From Aurantiochytrium sp. KH105 (Eukaryota > Sar > Bigyra > Thraustochytrida > Thraustochytriidae), in the NCBI GenBank assembly GCA_003116975.1, contig BGKB01000006.1, positions 558,001 through 622,000 of the forward strand: a DNA stretch of 64,000 nucleotides. Reading direction: 5' to 3'. How positions within the stretch are numbered: position 1 is the first letter of the stretch; the number at the start of each line of letters is the position of its first letter. Below the pieces are notes generated by a model. The model ran no database searches. It was not told the origin of the DNA and worked only from the letters and a program-made list of their open reading frames with translations. Made by a program: the position numbers and the translations under genes. This document shows positions 38,370-47,853 of the stretch, one piece after another.

Positions 38370-38755
38370 CCGACTGGCTAACTGACTGTCTCACATCTGA
38401 CCCGGGCAAGAGAACCCTAGTTCTCACAACGACAAAGATTGAAGATCCAAAGCTTTGCATGTGAATATCACGAGGGTAGCGACCTCACTTTTAGAAGAAA
38501 TGTTCCCTGTTTTTTTGTTTTGTTCTATTTTATGTTCCAAGTATACGCACCAAAACACTCAAGCTGCTCGTACGACTCGGAGTAGTTTCAAAAGGTACAC
38601 ACCTTGGAACGGATAAAAAAGGCACTTATCTCCGGGCAATAAATGATCTTGCGCTCTTTGGGCCGTCGAATCAAACGCGCCAGCGCGCGCAGGCGCGTAT
38701 TCTGCGCAATCGAGGCTGTGCGCGCGCCTCATTGTGAAAAGACGCGCTCGCCAAG
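38370..38755. other. Intergenic, tandem genes
   Basis: This 386-bp spacer holds the 3' end of the giant gene and the leader of the next, with an AT-rich middle and a T-run around 38511-38530. No gene is seen. Confidence 0.45.
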
Positions 38756-41104
38756 ATGTCTGAGTCTCCATCAAGAATTGGCCAAATGGGAGATACGCAG
38801 CAGCAGCACCAGCAGCACCAGCAGCAGGAGCAGCAGCAGCAAGAGCGCGCAGTGGAAAAGCGAGTCTCATATCCGGGTGGAGAATCCTTTTCCTTTGCCG
38901 GTACGGGTCGCAATTCAAAATACAAGTCGCTAAGCAAACGAGGCCGCAGCCAGAGCGCCAATCGAGGGGCTCAATCATCCTCTGCCATGAGCCACGAAAG
39001 TGAAGAGGAGCTAGAAGCTGGTAAATTCAATGTCAATTTTGCGCGAAGGAACAGTGCGTCTGACCCAGCCTCGGCTGGCCTACTTGCTGCTGCAGCTGTA
39101 GCCGCGGCCGCAGCAGCAACAGGCACTGCACCGGAAGCCGACACGGCGACTGCTGAAAGCAAAAGTAGCGAATCCGAGATGAAAATCGAGGCAAATTTTG
39201 CCGAGTCACGCGGCAGCTCCATCAGCGATCAAATGGGCCGAGAGCATGGCGTACGAGGGTCACTTGCCTCTCCTGTAGATTCTATTGCAATGGAAAGCAT
39301 TTCCGGGCATGATTTGATCGACACAAGCCGCCTCGCAGGTTGCTTGCGACGAACCTCGACGCGCATCGATCATCACGGAGCCCGTCTGGATCGTGTTGAG
39401 AAACTTATACATCAATTTCCGGCCGACTACGTGACCTCCGAGCAGGTCGCAGAGAGTACAGATCGAATGGATCTTCTTGCACAAAAGATAAGTGGCCTTC
39501 TCGATGAGGCAGAAAGAACTCAGCGTGTCGAAATGGCCAAATTGAGTGGCGAAATCACCAACGTCGTGGCGTCAATTGGATCTTTAGAGTCCTCCTTGAT
39601 AAGGCTCGAAAGCACCCAGAAATCGCTCGTGCGATCGCTCGATGACATGCAGCGACAAATTGGCCAACGCGCTACCGTCGATGACCTGCGAACGCTGCGC
39701 ACCCAAGTCGCCACATGTGCAGCGAAGGAAGACCTCGCTCGGGTGGAGGAGCAAGTAGGGCAGTGTGCACGACGCCAGGAACTCGATGATGTCCTCTCAA
39801 CCATGCAAGCCGGCTTCACTAACAAAAAGACGGACCAGCAGCTTTCTGTGCTTAAGGAATCGTTTTCTGCGCAAATTGGTATCGTGCAGCAATCCATGGT
39901 CAAACTCGCAAGCAAGGCCGAGGTTGCAGAGGTCCAACGAGCCACGGGCGAAGCTGTCAAGTCAGCTAAAGGCGCGGATGAAGCGGTAAACGATCTGAAG
40001 CGCTCGCTTGAGGAGCTGGCGCAACGCTTTTCGGCCATGGATGCCTCGCTTGATGAGCGACACAAGGGCGAGGACGAGAACGGCCAAAGGGTCGATGCCG
40101 AGGCGTTTTCTGAGATCACGACCCGAATCACTGCGGCGGAATCGACGTGCTCACGGCTTGCAGACCAAGTTGACGCTGTCAGCGACAGTGTCTCGCTGAA
40201 CACTCGCACGATGCGGACCCAGGCAACCATGCTTCAGGAGGTTACCGAGGAAGTCAATAAAAAATTATCGACCGAGGATTGGGAGCAGATTGAGTCCGAG
40301 ATTGACCGCGTTTATGCGACCAAAGAACAGGTTGCCGAATCTGTCGAACCTATTGTGACGAAACTCAATCAGGTCGTTGCAAAGCTTATTGACTTGGACA
40401 AGGACATTACTGCCAAAGCTGACGGACAAACTGTCGTTGAAAACAGAGAGCACATCCAGGACTTGTTTCGAGTCATTCACGATCAGGTGTCACGTCTTGG
40501 AGCGACGGACGCAGCACCCAGCGGCACAAGCGCCTCAGCAGCTGACGCAGGGTCAGCGATGACTGCCACGAAAGAAAGTAGCGTGCCTCTCCCGGCAGCC
40601 GCTGCGGCGGCGGCTCTTGCAGCGCGAATGCCCGAGGCAGTAAGTTCTCCCATGCCCAAGTCTTTGGAGAACGCGGACGCCTCACAAAAGGGTTCCACAA
40701 AAATGAAGGCTTTGCAGCAAGAAATGAAGAATCAGGCGAAAGAAATTCAGAATATTCGCAAGGCATTGGCCACAACGAAGCACGCCGATGCAACGAACAC
40801 TAGTGCTTCTGCTGCTCTCGAAAGTCAGTTTGCGGAACGCCTTGATGCGCAGGAGAAGGACTTGTTGCAGTTGCGTGCGTCAATTGAAGAACTCCGTAAC
40901 ATTTTCACTCTTAGCGGCGACACTGCTCGTGAACAAATGGCTTTGGCGGAGAGGCCAGTAATTACAACTGTACGCACAGAGCTGGGCGAGGTTCCGCGCA
41001 TGCCAAGCAGGCCCGAGGGAAGCGCACCCTTGACAGCCCCAAGTCCCCGCGCGCAATCCATTAATTCGACCTCTTCAGACAAAAAGCTTGAAGTCTCACC
41101 TTGA
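38756..41104 (+). CDS. Coiled-coil protein with Gln- and Ala-rich N-terminus (782 aa)
   Basis: A single exon from ATG 38756. Residues 15-32 are a Gln/His run encoded by CAG/CAC repeats. A Ser/Arg-rich segment and an Ala-rich run (about 107-122) follow. From about 205 to 590 the sequence is a long heptad-rich coiled coil with repeated units of about 25-30 residues (STDRMDLLAQKISGLLDEAE; SLESSLIRLESTQKSLVRSL; VDDLRTLRTQVATCAAKEDL). A second Ala-rich linker at about 585-625 and a short coiled coil (about 640-715) end the protein. No enzyme or membrane motif is visible. Such proteins are usually structural, at the cytoskeleton or basal body. No family name can be given. Confidence 0.7.
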   Translation: MSESPSRIGQMGDTQQQHQQHQQQEQQQQERAVEKRVSYPGGESFSFAGTGRNSKYKSLSKRGRSQSANRGAQSSSAMSHESEEELEAGKFNVNFARRNSASDPASAGLLAAAAVAAAAAATGTAPEADTATAESKSSESEMKIEANFAESRGSSISDQMGREHGVRGSLASPVDSIAMESISGHDLIDTSRLAGCLRRTSTRIDHHGARLDRVEKLIHQFPADYVTSEQVAESTDRMDLLAQKISGLLDEAERTQRVEMAKLSGEITNVVASIGSLESSLIRLESTQKSLVRSLDDMQRQIGQRATVDDLRTLRTQVATCAAKEDLARVEEQVGQCARRQELDDVLSTMQAGFTNKKTDQQLSVLKESFSAQIGIVQQSMVKLASKAEVAEVQRATGEAVKSAKGADEAVNDLKRSLEELAQRFSAMDASLDERHKGEDENGQRVDAEAFSEITTRITAAESTCSRLADQVDAVSDSVSLNTRTMRTQATMLQEVTEEVNKKLSTEDWEQIESEIDRVYATKEQVAESVEPIVTKLNQVVAKLIDLDKDITAKADGQTVVENREHIQDLFRVIHDQVSRLGATDAAPSGTSASAADAGSAMTATKESSVPLPAAAAAAALAARMPEAVSSPMPKSLENADASQKGSTKMKALQQEMKNQAKEIQNIRKALATTKHADATNTSASAALESQFAERLDAQEKDLLQLRASIEELRNIFTLSGDTAREQMALAERPVITTVRTELGEVPRMPSRPEGSAPLTAPSPRAQSINSTSSDKKLEVSP

Positions 41105-41509
41105 CGACCAATTGATTGAGCTTTATTAGAAGCAGCAAAGTGCAAGATTGTACGCCGGGGCAACCGTGATCTGATACTTTGGAGTGACCCTGAACTCCTT
41201 TTCTTGACGTGAATAGGATGAACAATTGATCTATATTTTCTTACCCTTTGTACACTGTACATGACGGCCATTCTCTCATCGACCCACCCAGGTTTTTGTC
41301 GACAAGCGCAGGTGCCAGGCAATACATATTTTTATATTTTCGAGTAGTTGAACATACGTAAAAGTCCGTGGAAATGGATGACGGTATACTACCAAGAAGA
41401 TTGGATGGATGAAGGCTATGAGTCTCGCCTGTTCGTTCCTTCGGTACACTTCGCGAGCGGCGATACAAAGTGTGCTGTTTTCTTTTGTTCTCCTTTTCTT
41501 GTTTTGAAT
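41105..41509. other. Convergent intergenic region
   Basis: This 405-bp stretch between converging stops is AT-richer than neighbours. It probably holds two 3' ends. No gene is seen. Confidence 0.45.
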
Positions 41510-44500
41510 TCAATGCAAAGGTCGTACTCTTGACGTGTTTTCACGCGTGTTTTTCCATGTACGTACAGTCCCGTCTTCGCTGCACGTGGCGAGAGTGTCC
41601 TGTGACGAGTTCCATGCGGCATGGAAGACGGGCCCGTTGTGGCCACGAAGCTTGGCCAGAAGCGAACCTGTCTCGGTGTCCCAGACATGAACCTTGGCGT
41701 CCTCGGATCCGGAGAAGACCAGCGACTCACGTGGGCCAAAGACAGAACGAACAAAGTTGAGAGAGCTATTCTGGTACCCTCGAAACTTGCGAATGGACTT
41801 TTCCATGCGCACATCCCACAAACGCACAGAGCTATCCTTGGAGCTAGCAAGAAGCTGAAGCCCGTCCCGAGAAATGTCAATTGAGGTGACCTCGCCCACA
41901 GGCTGATTAAAGGTCCGCACGCAAACCCCGCTGATCGTGTCCCAAAATTTGATGCCCGAATCTTTTGAGACACTCACGATCAGATTGCCAAGAGGGTTGA
42001 AGCAAACCTGCGACACCGCAGCGCGATGGCCCTGGAATGTGCGTACAAGCTGATTTGTGCGTACATTGACGAGGCGCACCGTCTTGTCGTAGCCGGCCGT
42101 GGCGATGTGCTCCTGATCGTTTTGAAAAGCAACAGTGTAGATGTCTCCCTCGTGACCAGTGCGCAAGCAATGATCAGAGGCCGACTGGTCGTGCAGACGG
42201 CCGAGCGGCTCCGAGGTGGTCTGGTAGTGCCGAGACCGACTTCGTCCGCGTCCACGCAGCGGAGAACCCCATGCATCAGAGGGAGATGTCCATGTGGAAC
42301 CATTGTAGTGAGATGATTTGCCAAGGTAGGCTTCTTCAGGGGCACCAAGCCCGTTGTCCTCCATGCACGCCCAGACATCCCACATACGCACCGTATTGTC
42401 GCCTGAAGCGCTAACAAGGAAGCGGCCCGAATTGTCGGACGCGATGTCCCAGATGCGAGATTTGTGGCCTCGAATGACGAGCTCTGGGCCACGCTGCCGG
42501 TAGTGGCGCAAGCTATGGCCATTGACGCCGCCATTCGCATCCGCTCCTGTCGCCGTCTCTTCGGCAAAGTCCTCGTCCAAAAGGTCATCATCCTCATCGT
42601 CCTCTTCTTCGGCGTCGCTACCATCAAACGCTTCGTCCCGCACGCGCCAAAGCATGATGGTACAATCACTTGACCCCGACGCGATGAGTCTGCCCTCGCG
42701 ACCCAGAAACTTTACGCATTTGACGTTGTGGGTATGTCCTACAAAGGTGTTGGTGAGGGTCTGAGGCACGGCGACCCGCTCAAAGTCTTCGAGAAGCGTC
42801 TCAATCTTTGGAGTCACGTTTGGACCCGTATTAGAGGAGAATTCGAGCTGGTATGCGACTGCTTGCTGTAGCATATTGACGAGGCGATCCTTTGCCACAT
42901 ATGCCTGCCTTGAAACGAGTGCGGCCTCATCACTGTTGGCCTGCGTGATGATCATTGACTCGAACTCTTCGGCGAGCTTGTCTCGCGCAGATGCGACATC
43001 CCAATCGCGGAAGGCAGCTGCATCGTGGACGGATTTGCATGTGAGAAGGTAGCAAAGGTCGCGGAACTCGTTGCTGTTCACCGCGTATTTTCCTTGCGCC
43101 TCGAGAGGCTTGAGGCGCTTGGACAAAAAGGAAAAGGCGCGCTCATTCTCGCCGCGTGCGACAAGCTCCAGGTACTCTTGTCGGTACAAGGCGTAAAGGA
43201 AGCGTCTACGATTTCGCTTCAGCAGTGGCTTGACATGAATTTCGCGGATCTTGGGCCAGTCTCCAATAGAAATGAGGTGCTTGATGTGTTGAGCGCGTTC
43301 GTTCATTTCGTTCCGTTTCTGCAGCTTGATTTGGGCTTCATCTTGCAAGGTCAACGTCGTGGCCATGAGGCCTTCCTCTTGCAGGTACATGCCGATCATG
43401 CGGAGAATGTCGCTCTTGACGCGTGGATCTTCGGGATCAAAGACCTGGTCGGGGTCAAAAGATCGTTCCAGTTTGCGCAGACCGGCATGGCGGGGTCCGC
43501 GCCCGTCTTCACGTTCATGAGGGCGATAGGAACCCGCAACAGAAAGGGTTGTGGCGCGCGCGGACCGTTGTGAGGTGGACTCTGCTACGAGCTCAACAGC
43601 GCTGCGAATGTCAATCAGATCGCGCGTCGCTATACTGGAGCTTCGACTGCGATTTCGGTTTGACATGTCGCCAGGGTGAGAACCTGCTTGCGGCGGTGGT
43701 GGCTCCGAGACGGGGAGTGCAATCTTGCCTGGCATTCCGTTGGCAAGTTGCTGCGCCGAGGTGGCCACCATAGACTCACCCGCCGCAGTTGCTCCTGGTG
43801 CTCCTGGTGCCCCTGCCGTCAATGCCGAGCTGTCGACCGCGCCGACAGCTTCGCAAGCCTGATTGATTTCGGCGATTTCGAGGGGCGCAGAGGCCAGCGA
43901 AGGAGATCGGACAGCACCTGCCCGCACTGACACTGCTGCAGGTGCAGCAGTCTCGGTCGGCCGAATGGAGTTGTTATCCTGATTTCCGCCTTTAAAGTAA
44001 TAGGCGTCGCAGGTTGAGCATATGCAGAACGCCCGGAATCGAATCTTGAGTGCGTCTTGCGGGAGCTGCAAGCCCGCGCAAAAGCCCAAGAAGCGAACGA
44101 CATCGACATGGCACGACAGAGCGGCAAGTCGTCTTGCCTCTTTGATTTCAGCCTCGAGAGAAGTGTATGCATCCATTGGGGCCTCCTCCGCATCGGAAAA
44201 CTTTGTGTTTTCGTGCAAAGATGATGACGGCGCACCGGGAGGAGATGCGAAGGGGGGTGTAGAGGATGTAAAAGTTGCCGAGGAATTCTCAGGAGCAGAC
44301 TCTTTTTCCTGTGGCTGCGGTGGTTCCTTTGCATTCTTGGCAACGGGTCTTTCCTCGCGTGGAGGCCGACTCTCCTCGCGGGAATGCGAAGCTGCCGTTG
44401 TAGACGCGACCTCGGCAAGCGCGGTCGCCAGTCTATGCGCGAGCAGAACGTGCAGAGTGACCATGTGGCCGTTTGTGGCTGCGAGAAGAATGGCGGAGCG

Positions 44501-45562
44501 GTGATTGACGTTTGGGTCTTCAGGCCAGCTTGCCCCAGTAGGAGGTTGCCAGGGATCAAGAATGGCGTTGCGATAGAGAAGCTCCGCAACGAAGCTCACG
44601 TGTCCGAGGGCAGATGCGATCTGAAGACTTGTAAGCGCGTGAGCATCGCGCGTGGCCACATTGGCTCCATTTCCGAGCAGGACCTCAACCATTTCCTCAC
44701 GGCCGGCGCGCGCAGCATGATGAAGAGCTGACCATCCGTGGGCATCCACGAGGTTGACATCGACACCGTGTGCACAAAAGGAGCGAACGAGATTAACGTG
44801 CCCGCGGCCTGCGGCGATCATGAGCGCAGTTCGGCCTTTATGGTCTTTGCGATTGGCGAGGTGCATCTTCTCGCCAGCCATTTGCGCTAAGAGAAGCTTG
44901 ACTGCGCCGAGGCAGCCACGTTTGGCCGCATAGTGCAGCGAGGACTGCGCGCGGCGGTCGACAAGACTGACGTCTGCACCGTGTTTGAGCAAGAGCTGGA
45001 CGAGCTCGGTATGAGAGTGCCGTTTTCCGTGCAAGAAGCTGGCAAGCATGAGGACGTCGACGCCATCACGATCCTGTGCAGAGGCATCCGCGCCCACGTT
45101 GAGAAGAAAGTCAGCAACAGCAAAGTGGCCGCGGCCTACGGCGGCAATGAGTGCCGTGCGGCCGCGCTTGCTGTCTTTACCATTGACGAGCTCGAGTTTG
45201 GCTTCTTCAAAGGTCTTTGCGGTCGTCTTGCTCGAGTTCGGAGCCTTGGGTGTGCCCGGAGGAGCTGCCGACGTTGGCCCGGCCGCAGCCACATCCTCGG
45301 CTTTGTTGTTCCTTTTCGGGGATGACGCCGCCGGCGGCGCCGCTCCCGCTGCTCCTGCTGCCGACGTCGACGAAGATGCCGGCGAGGACGTCGGGGCCGA
45401 GGTGGTGTTCTTCTGCGCGGCTGCGCCCCCGCCGGCCGCGTTCTTCCGCGCGGAGACGGCGGGCTGGCCCGCCGCGAGGGCGCCGAAGCGGTCCTCGCAG
45501 GAGAGCACGAGCGACTTGACCTGCTCGAGGTCGCCAATCTCCGCCGCGAAAAGCAGCGCCAT
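41510..45562 (-). CDS. Ankyrin + LisH/CTLH + WD40 protein (1350 aa)
   Basis: One uninterrupted 4-kb exon. Start 45562 gives MALLFAAEIGDLEQVKSLV, itself an ankyrin-like helix; upstream in-frame sequence is Arg/Ala-rich leader. Ankyrin repeats cover about 140-370 (GRTALIAAVGRGHFAVADFL; HGADVSLVDRRAQSSLHYAA; GRTALMIAAGRGHVNLVRSF; GWSALHHAARAGREEMVEVL). Disordered Ser/Pro linkers follow. A LisH at about 715-745 (ILRMIGMYLQEEGLMATTL) and a CTLH-like helical part with FLYALYRQEYLELV and FRDLCYLLTCKSVHDA precede a WD40 propeller at about 939-1345, with GH...W units such as GHTHNVKCVKFLG, GHKSRIWDIASD, GHEGDIYTVAFQ and GHRAAVSQVCFN. LisH-CTLH-WD40 proteins of the WDR26/GID7 and SMU1 types work in ubiquitin ligase or splicing complexes. 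The ankyrin fusion is unusual, so function is open. Confidence 0.82.
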   Translation of the reverse strand: MALLFAAEIGDLEQVKSLVLSCEDRFGALAAGQPAVSARKNAAGGGAAAQKNTTSAPTSSPASSSTSAAGAAGAAPPAASSPKRNNKAEDVAAAGPTSAAPPGTPKAPNSSKTTAKTFEEAKLELVNGKDSKRGRTALIAAVGRGHFAVADFLLNVGADASAQDRDGVDVLMLASFLHGKRHSHTELVQLLLKHGADVSLVDRRAQSSLHYAAKRGCLGAVKLLLAQMAGEKMHLANRKDHKGRTALMIAAGRGHVNLVRSFCAHGVDVNLVDAHGWSALHHAARAGREEMVEVLLGNGANVATRDAHALTSLQIASALGHVSFVAELLYRNAILDPWQPPTGASWPEDPNVNHRSAILLAATNGHMVTLHVLLAHRLATALAEVASTTAASHSREESRPPREERPVAKNAKEPPQPQEKESAPENSSATFTSSTPPFASPPGAPSSSLHENTKFSDAEEAPMDAYTSLEAEIKEARRLAALSCHVDVVRFLGFCAGLQLPQDALKIRFRAFCICSTCDAYYFKGGNQDNNSIRPTETAAPAAVSVRAGAVRSPSLASAPLEIAEINQACEAVGAVDSSALTAGAPGAPGATAAGESMVATSAQQLANGMPGKIALPVSEPPPPQAGSHPGDMSNRNRSRSSSIATRDLIDIRSAVELVAESTSQRSARATTLSVAGSYRPHEREDGRGPRHAGLRKLERSFDPDQVFDPEDPRVKSDILRMIGMYLQEEGLMATTLTLQDEAQIKLQKRNEMNERAQHIKHLISIGDWPKIREIHVKPLLKRNRRRFLYALYRQEYLELVARGENERAFSFLSKRLKPLEAQGKYAVNSNEFRDLCYLLTCKSVHDAAAFRDWDVASARDKLAEEFESMIITQANSDEAALVSRQAYVAKDRLVNMLQQAVAYQLEFSSNTGPNVTPKIETLLEDFERVAVPQTLTNTFVGHTHNVKCVKFLGREGRLIASGSSDCTIMLWRVRDEAFDGSDAEEEDDEDDDLLDEDFAEETATGADANGGVNGHSLRHYRQRGPELVIRGHKSRIWDIASDNSGRFLVSASGDNTVRMWDVWACMEDNGLGAPEEAYLGKSSHYNGSTWTSPSDAWGSPLRGRGRSRSRHYQTTSEPLGRLHDQSASDHCLRTGHEGDIYTVAFQNDQEHIATAGYDKTVRLVNVRTNQLVRTFQGHRAAVSQVCFNPLGNLIVSVSKDSGIKFWDTISGVCVRTFNQPVGEVTSIDISRDGLQLLASSKDSSVRLWDVRMEKSIRKFRGYQNSSLNFVRSVFGPRESLVFSGSEDAKVHVWDTETGSLLAKLRGHNGPVFHAAWNSSQDTLATCSEDGTVRTWKNTRENTSRVRPLH

Positions 45563-46040
45563 GAGTCCGCCGAGGTCCCGCGCCGCGGCCAGGCCACGCC
45601 AGGCCCCTCTCCGCCCTCCTGCGCTGCCGAGCGCGAGCGCCCGGGGCGCGGGCGCCGTTCTTGGCTCTCTTCCGCGTCTGCTGCTGCCTCTCGCCTTCCT
45701 CGCCTGGCCTCGCCTCGCTTGCCTTCTTCTTGCTTGGCCTCGCACGGCCGGCAAGTGCGCCAACGGGGCCGCCGCAAGTGCGCTATACAGGCCGGCAAGT
45801 GCCCCTTCCGCGCAAAGCGCACTTGCGCGGGCGGCACGCGGATACAAGTTCGTCGAGCACCAGAGCATCAATCGGTCGGCCGGGCGATCAGTCAATCAAC
45901 CAACGCGCTCGCGGGCGTGAGCGGAGCGGCCGGAGGCGAGAGCAAGGCGGGCGCAGCTCGAGGAGCGCGTACTCGTCCGCGCGCCCGCGAGGTGCCGCAC
46001 GAACGGACCTCCTTCCCGGGGGCGGAGAGAGAAAGAGAAG
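45563..46040. promoter_or_regulatory. Divergent promoter with four GCAAGTGC elements
   Basis: GCAAGTGC occurs at 45751-45758, 45774-45781 and 45795-45802, and in reverse (GCACTTGC) at 45819-45826, all within 76 bp between divergent genes. The last copy extends into the 15-mer ACTTGCGCGGGCGGC (45821-45835) that also occurs at 22735. A transcription-factor site cluster is inferred; the core CAAGTG/CACTTG fits the E-box form CANNTG. Confidence 0.6.
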
Positions 46041-46796
46041 ATGGACGCGGTGCGTCAGATTATCAACGCCAAGTCACCGCCTTGGTGGTCAGTATGGGTC
46101 TTTGAGGTCGTGCTGGGGCTCTGGTAAGTGGGGCCCGCAGAAGGGTCGCGGCGCGGCGCGAAGCAAGCGAGGAAAGATGAAGGAAGCGCTGCTACGAGGT
46201 GTTGGAGTGCGAGTCTCTTGCTGCGAAATTAAGACAGAAGGACTGACTTTTGCCCGAACGTTTGTTTGCCCTGCCGGCGTTCTTTCCATGCGCACGGCTA
46301 TGTGTGTGCATGCCTGCTTTGTTTTGTTTTGTTTTGTTTTGTTCGCTTGCTCGTTTCTCAATCGTTTTGCGGGGGGAGGGAATGGGGGTGTTAACGCAGC
46401 GCTCTTGGCACAACCCTTTACTGGGGCAACCTGTACGTGGGCAATGAGACATGCATCGAGTGTGTGCCTATCGGCTTGTCCACGTTCCGTTTTCTTCACT
46501 GGCCTTTCTTCGATATGTTCATGCTGTTCTTGTACGTAGCGACGATGATTGGCCTCGTACGCAAGTGGAAGTTTGTGTACTTGGCTGGAACGACGCTCGG
46601 CTTCATGTTCATTTTCATGGGTCTACTTGGATTCTACGGTGGTTTTCTCCGCTCTGAACCAACGCAACAACCGTTCTTCCTCGACGCGTATTTTGTAGGT
46701 TTTGGAGGACTTTTGCTCGCTTACTTTCACCATTGGCGTGCACATTGGAAGTCGACGTCGGAGGCGCTCCCGACGCGCAAGCGGGGTGCCATCTAA
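46041..46796 (+). CDS. Small four-helix membrane protein, two exons
   Basis: Exon 1 is 46041-46123 and exon 2 is 46400-46796, giving 159 aa. The intron (46124-46399, 276 bp) has donor CTG|GTAAGT and acceptor TTAACGCAG, with GTTAAC as a possible branch site close to the end, and joins in phase 2 to give VLGLC|ALGTTLYWGN. The product has about four hydrophobic helices: WWSVWVFEVVLGLCALG, FFDMFMLFLYVATMIG, FVYLAGTTLGFMFIFMGLLGF and FFLDAYFVGFGGLLLAYF. A Cys pair (NETCIECVPIG) lies in the first loop and an Arg/Lys-rich tail follows HHWRAHWKS. I do not recognise the family. Exon 1 start context (gaagATGG) is good. Confidence 0.6.
46124..46399 (+). other. Intron of the four-helix membrane protein gene
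   Basis: 276-bp GT-AG intron. It holds a (TTTTG)n run at about 46318-46341. Phase 2 on both sides agrees and the fused frame continues a membrane helix. Confidence 0.6.
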
Positions 46797-47278
46797 ATCA
46801 CGCATCGTGGCACGGACGGGCGTCTTGTGTGTCGATGAGAATGAAGATCTGGCCCAGAAAATTACGGCTCCAACTTACTTGGCCAGCTCATCTCATCCAG
46901 CGTGCGTCATTTTTTGGTGGCGGACGCGGCCAAGTCATCGCGATGAAGAAGAGCAAGTATGCGAAAGGGAGAAGGGTAGAAAGCGAGCTGGGGAACACGA
47001 AAGATCATCGAAATGATGATGATAAAATCAAATTACTACTGGTACTCTTCTCTTTCCTCGTTTTCTCTTTTCTAAGATTGTGTTGGGGGCCAGTGGTGCG
47101 GATAGTTTTACAGGCAGCAGGTGAGCCAATCAAGCAAATGTCCAAGGAAGAAACGGAGACGCCGCGACGCGCCGTTATGCTGCTCCTTTCGAAGGAGAGA
47201 GCCTACTGCATTGACGCGTGAAGTAGGCAAGCTTGGAAGATTGGCTGTGGGGGTATGGCATCTTGACGGGGTCAATAC
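46797..47278. other. Convergent intergenic region
   Basis: This 482-bp stretch follows the membrane protein gene. Open frames overlap its end in other phases and look spurious. Nothing is recognised. Confidence 0.35.
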
Positions 47279-47853
47279 TTAGGCCGTCAAAGCAACGTCA
47301 GGCGAAGCGTGTGCGAAGTCGAGCATGCGCTGTCGCAGGATCTCGTCGTCGAGGGGGATCGTCTTGTTGGTGCTGGTGGAGGAGTTGTGCATGTCGGGGA
47401 TCACCTTGTGATTTTTCTTTCCCCAGGCCGCGCGCAATCGTGAGTCTGAGCGCGCGCGCCCACCTGACTTGCTTTTAGGCCACGGAATAAGAGCCTTGGT
47501 GGTCATTTCGGAGGCTTTGGAGATGCGCTTGCGAATCTGCATGCTTGCTTGCTTGCTTGCTTGCTGGCTGGCTGGCTGGCTTGCTTGCTGGCTGGCTGGC
47601 TTGCTTGCTGGCTGGCTGGCTTGCTTGCTGGCTTGCTTCTTTGTATGTAGTTGGGACGTGTGTGCACACGTTTCTGTTTTGCTTTGTTTTGCTTTGTTTT
47701 GCTTTGGCGTTGCTTTGGCGTGGCTTGTTGTGGTTTGGCCTGACTTGGTTATTTGATTGCTTCTTGCACCAGATGGAATGGCTCGACTCGTTTCGCGAGG
47801 GCTGTCGAGGTACGGCAAGCCGTCAACGTGATTTGGGCTTTGCTTTGCACCAT
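47279..47853 (-). CDS. Candidate small two-exon gene (113 aa), weak
   Basis: Exon 1 would be 47853-47770 (28 codons, MVQSKAQITLTACRTS) and exon 2 47536-47279 (85 aa), with a 233-bp intron filled by (GCAA)n and (AAAGC)n repeats. The donor CTG|GTGCAAG is not ideal. The acceptor is CATGCAG|ATTCGC. Phase 0 matches on both sides. Exon 2 looks coding: not repetitive, with a mixed basic and acidic composition (KALIPWPKSKSGGRARSD; DDEILRQRMLDFAHASPD). The basic, Thr/Ala-rich start could be a mitochondrial presequence. I do not recognise the protein. Alternative upstream exons in other frames are possible, so exon 1 is the doubtful part. Confidence 0.4.
47543..47638. repeat. (GCTT)n/(GGCT)n tetranucleotide array inside a candidate intron
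   Basis: Roughly 96 bp of alternating TTGC and TGGC units. A further (TTTTGCTTTG)n run follows at about 47675-47706. Same array family as at 15.5, 49.9 and 53.3 kb. Confidence 0.85.
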
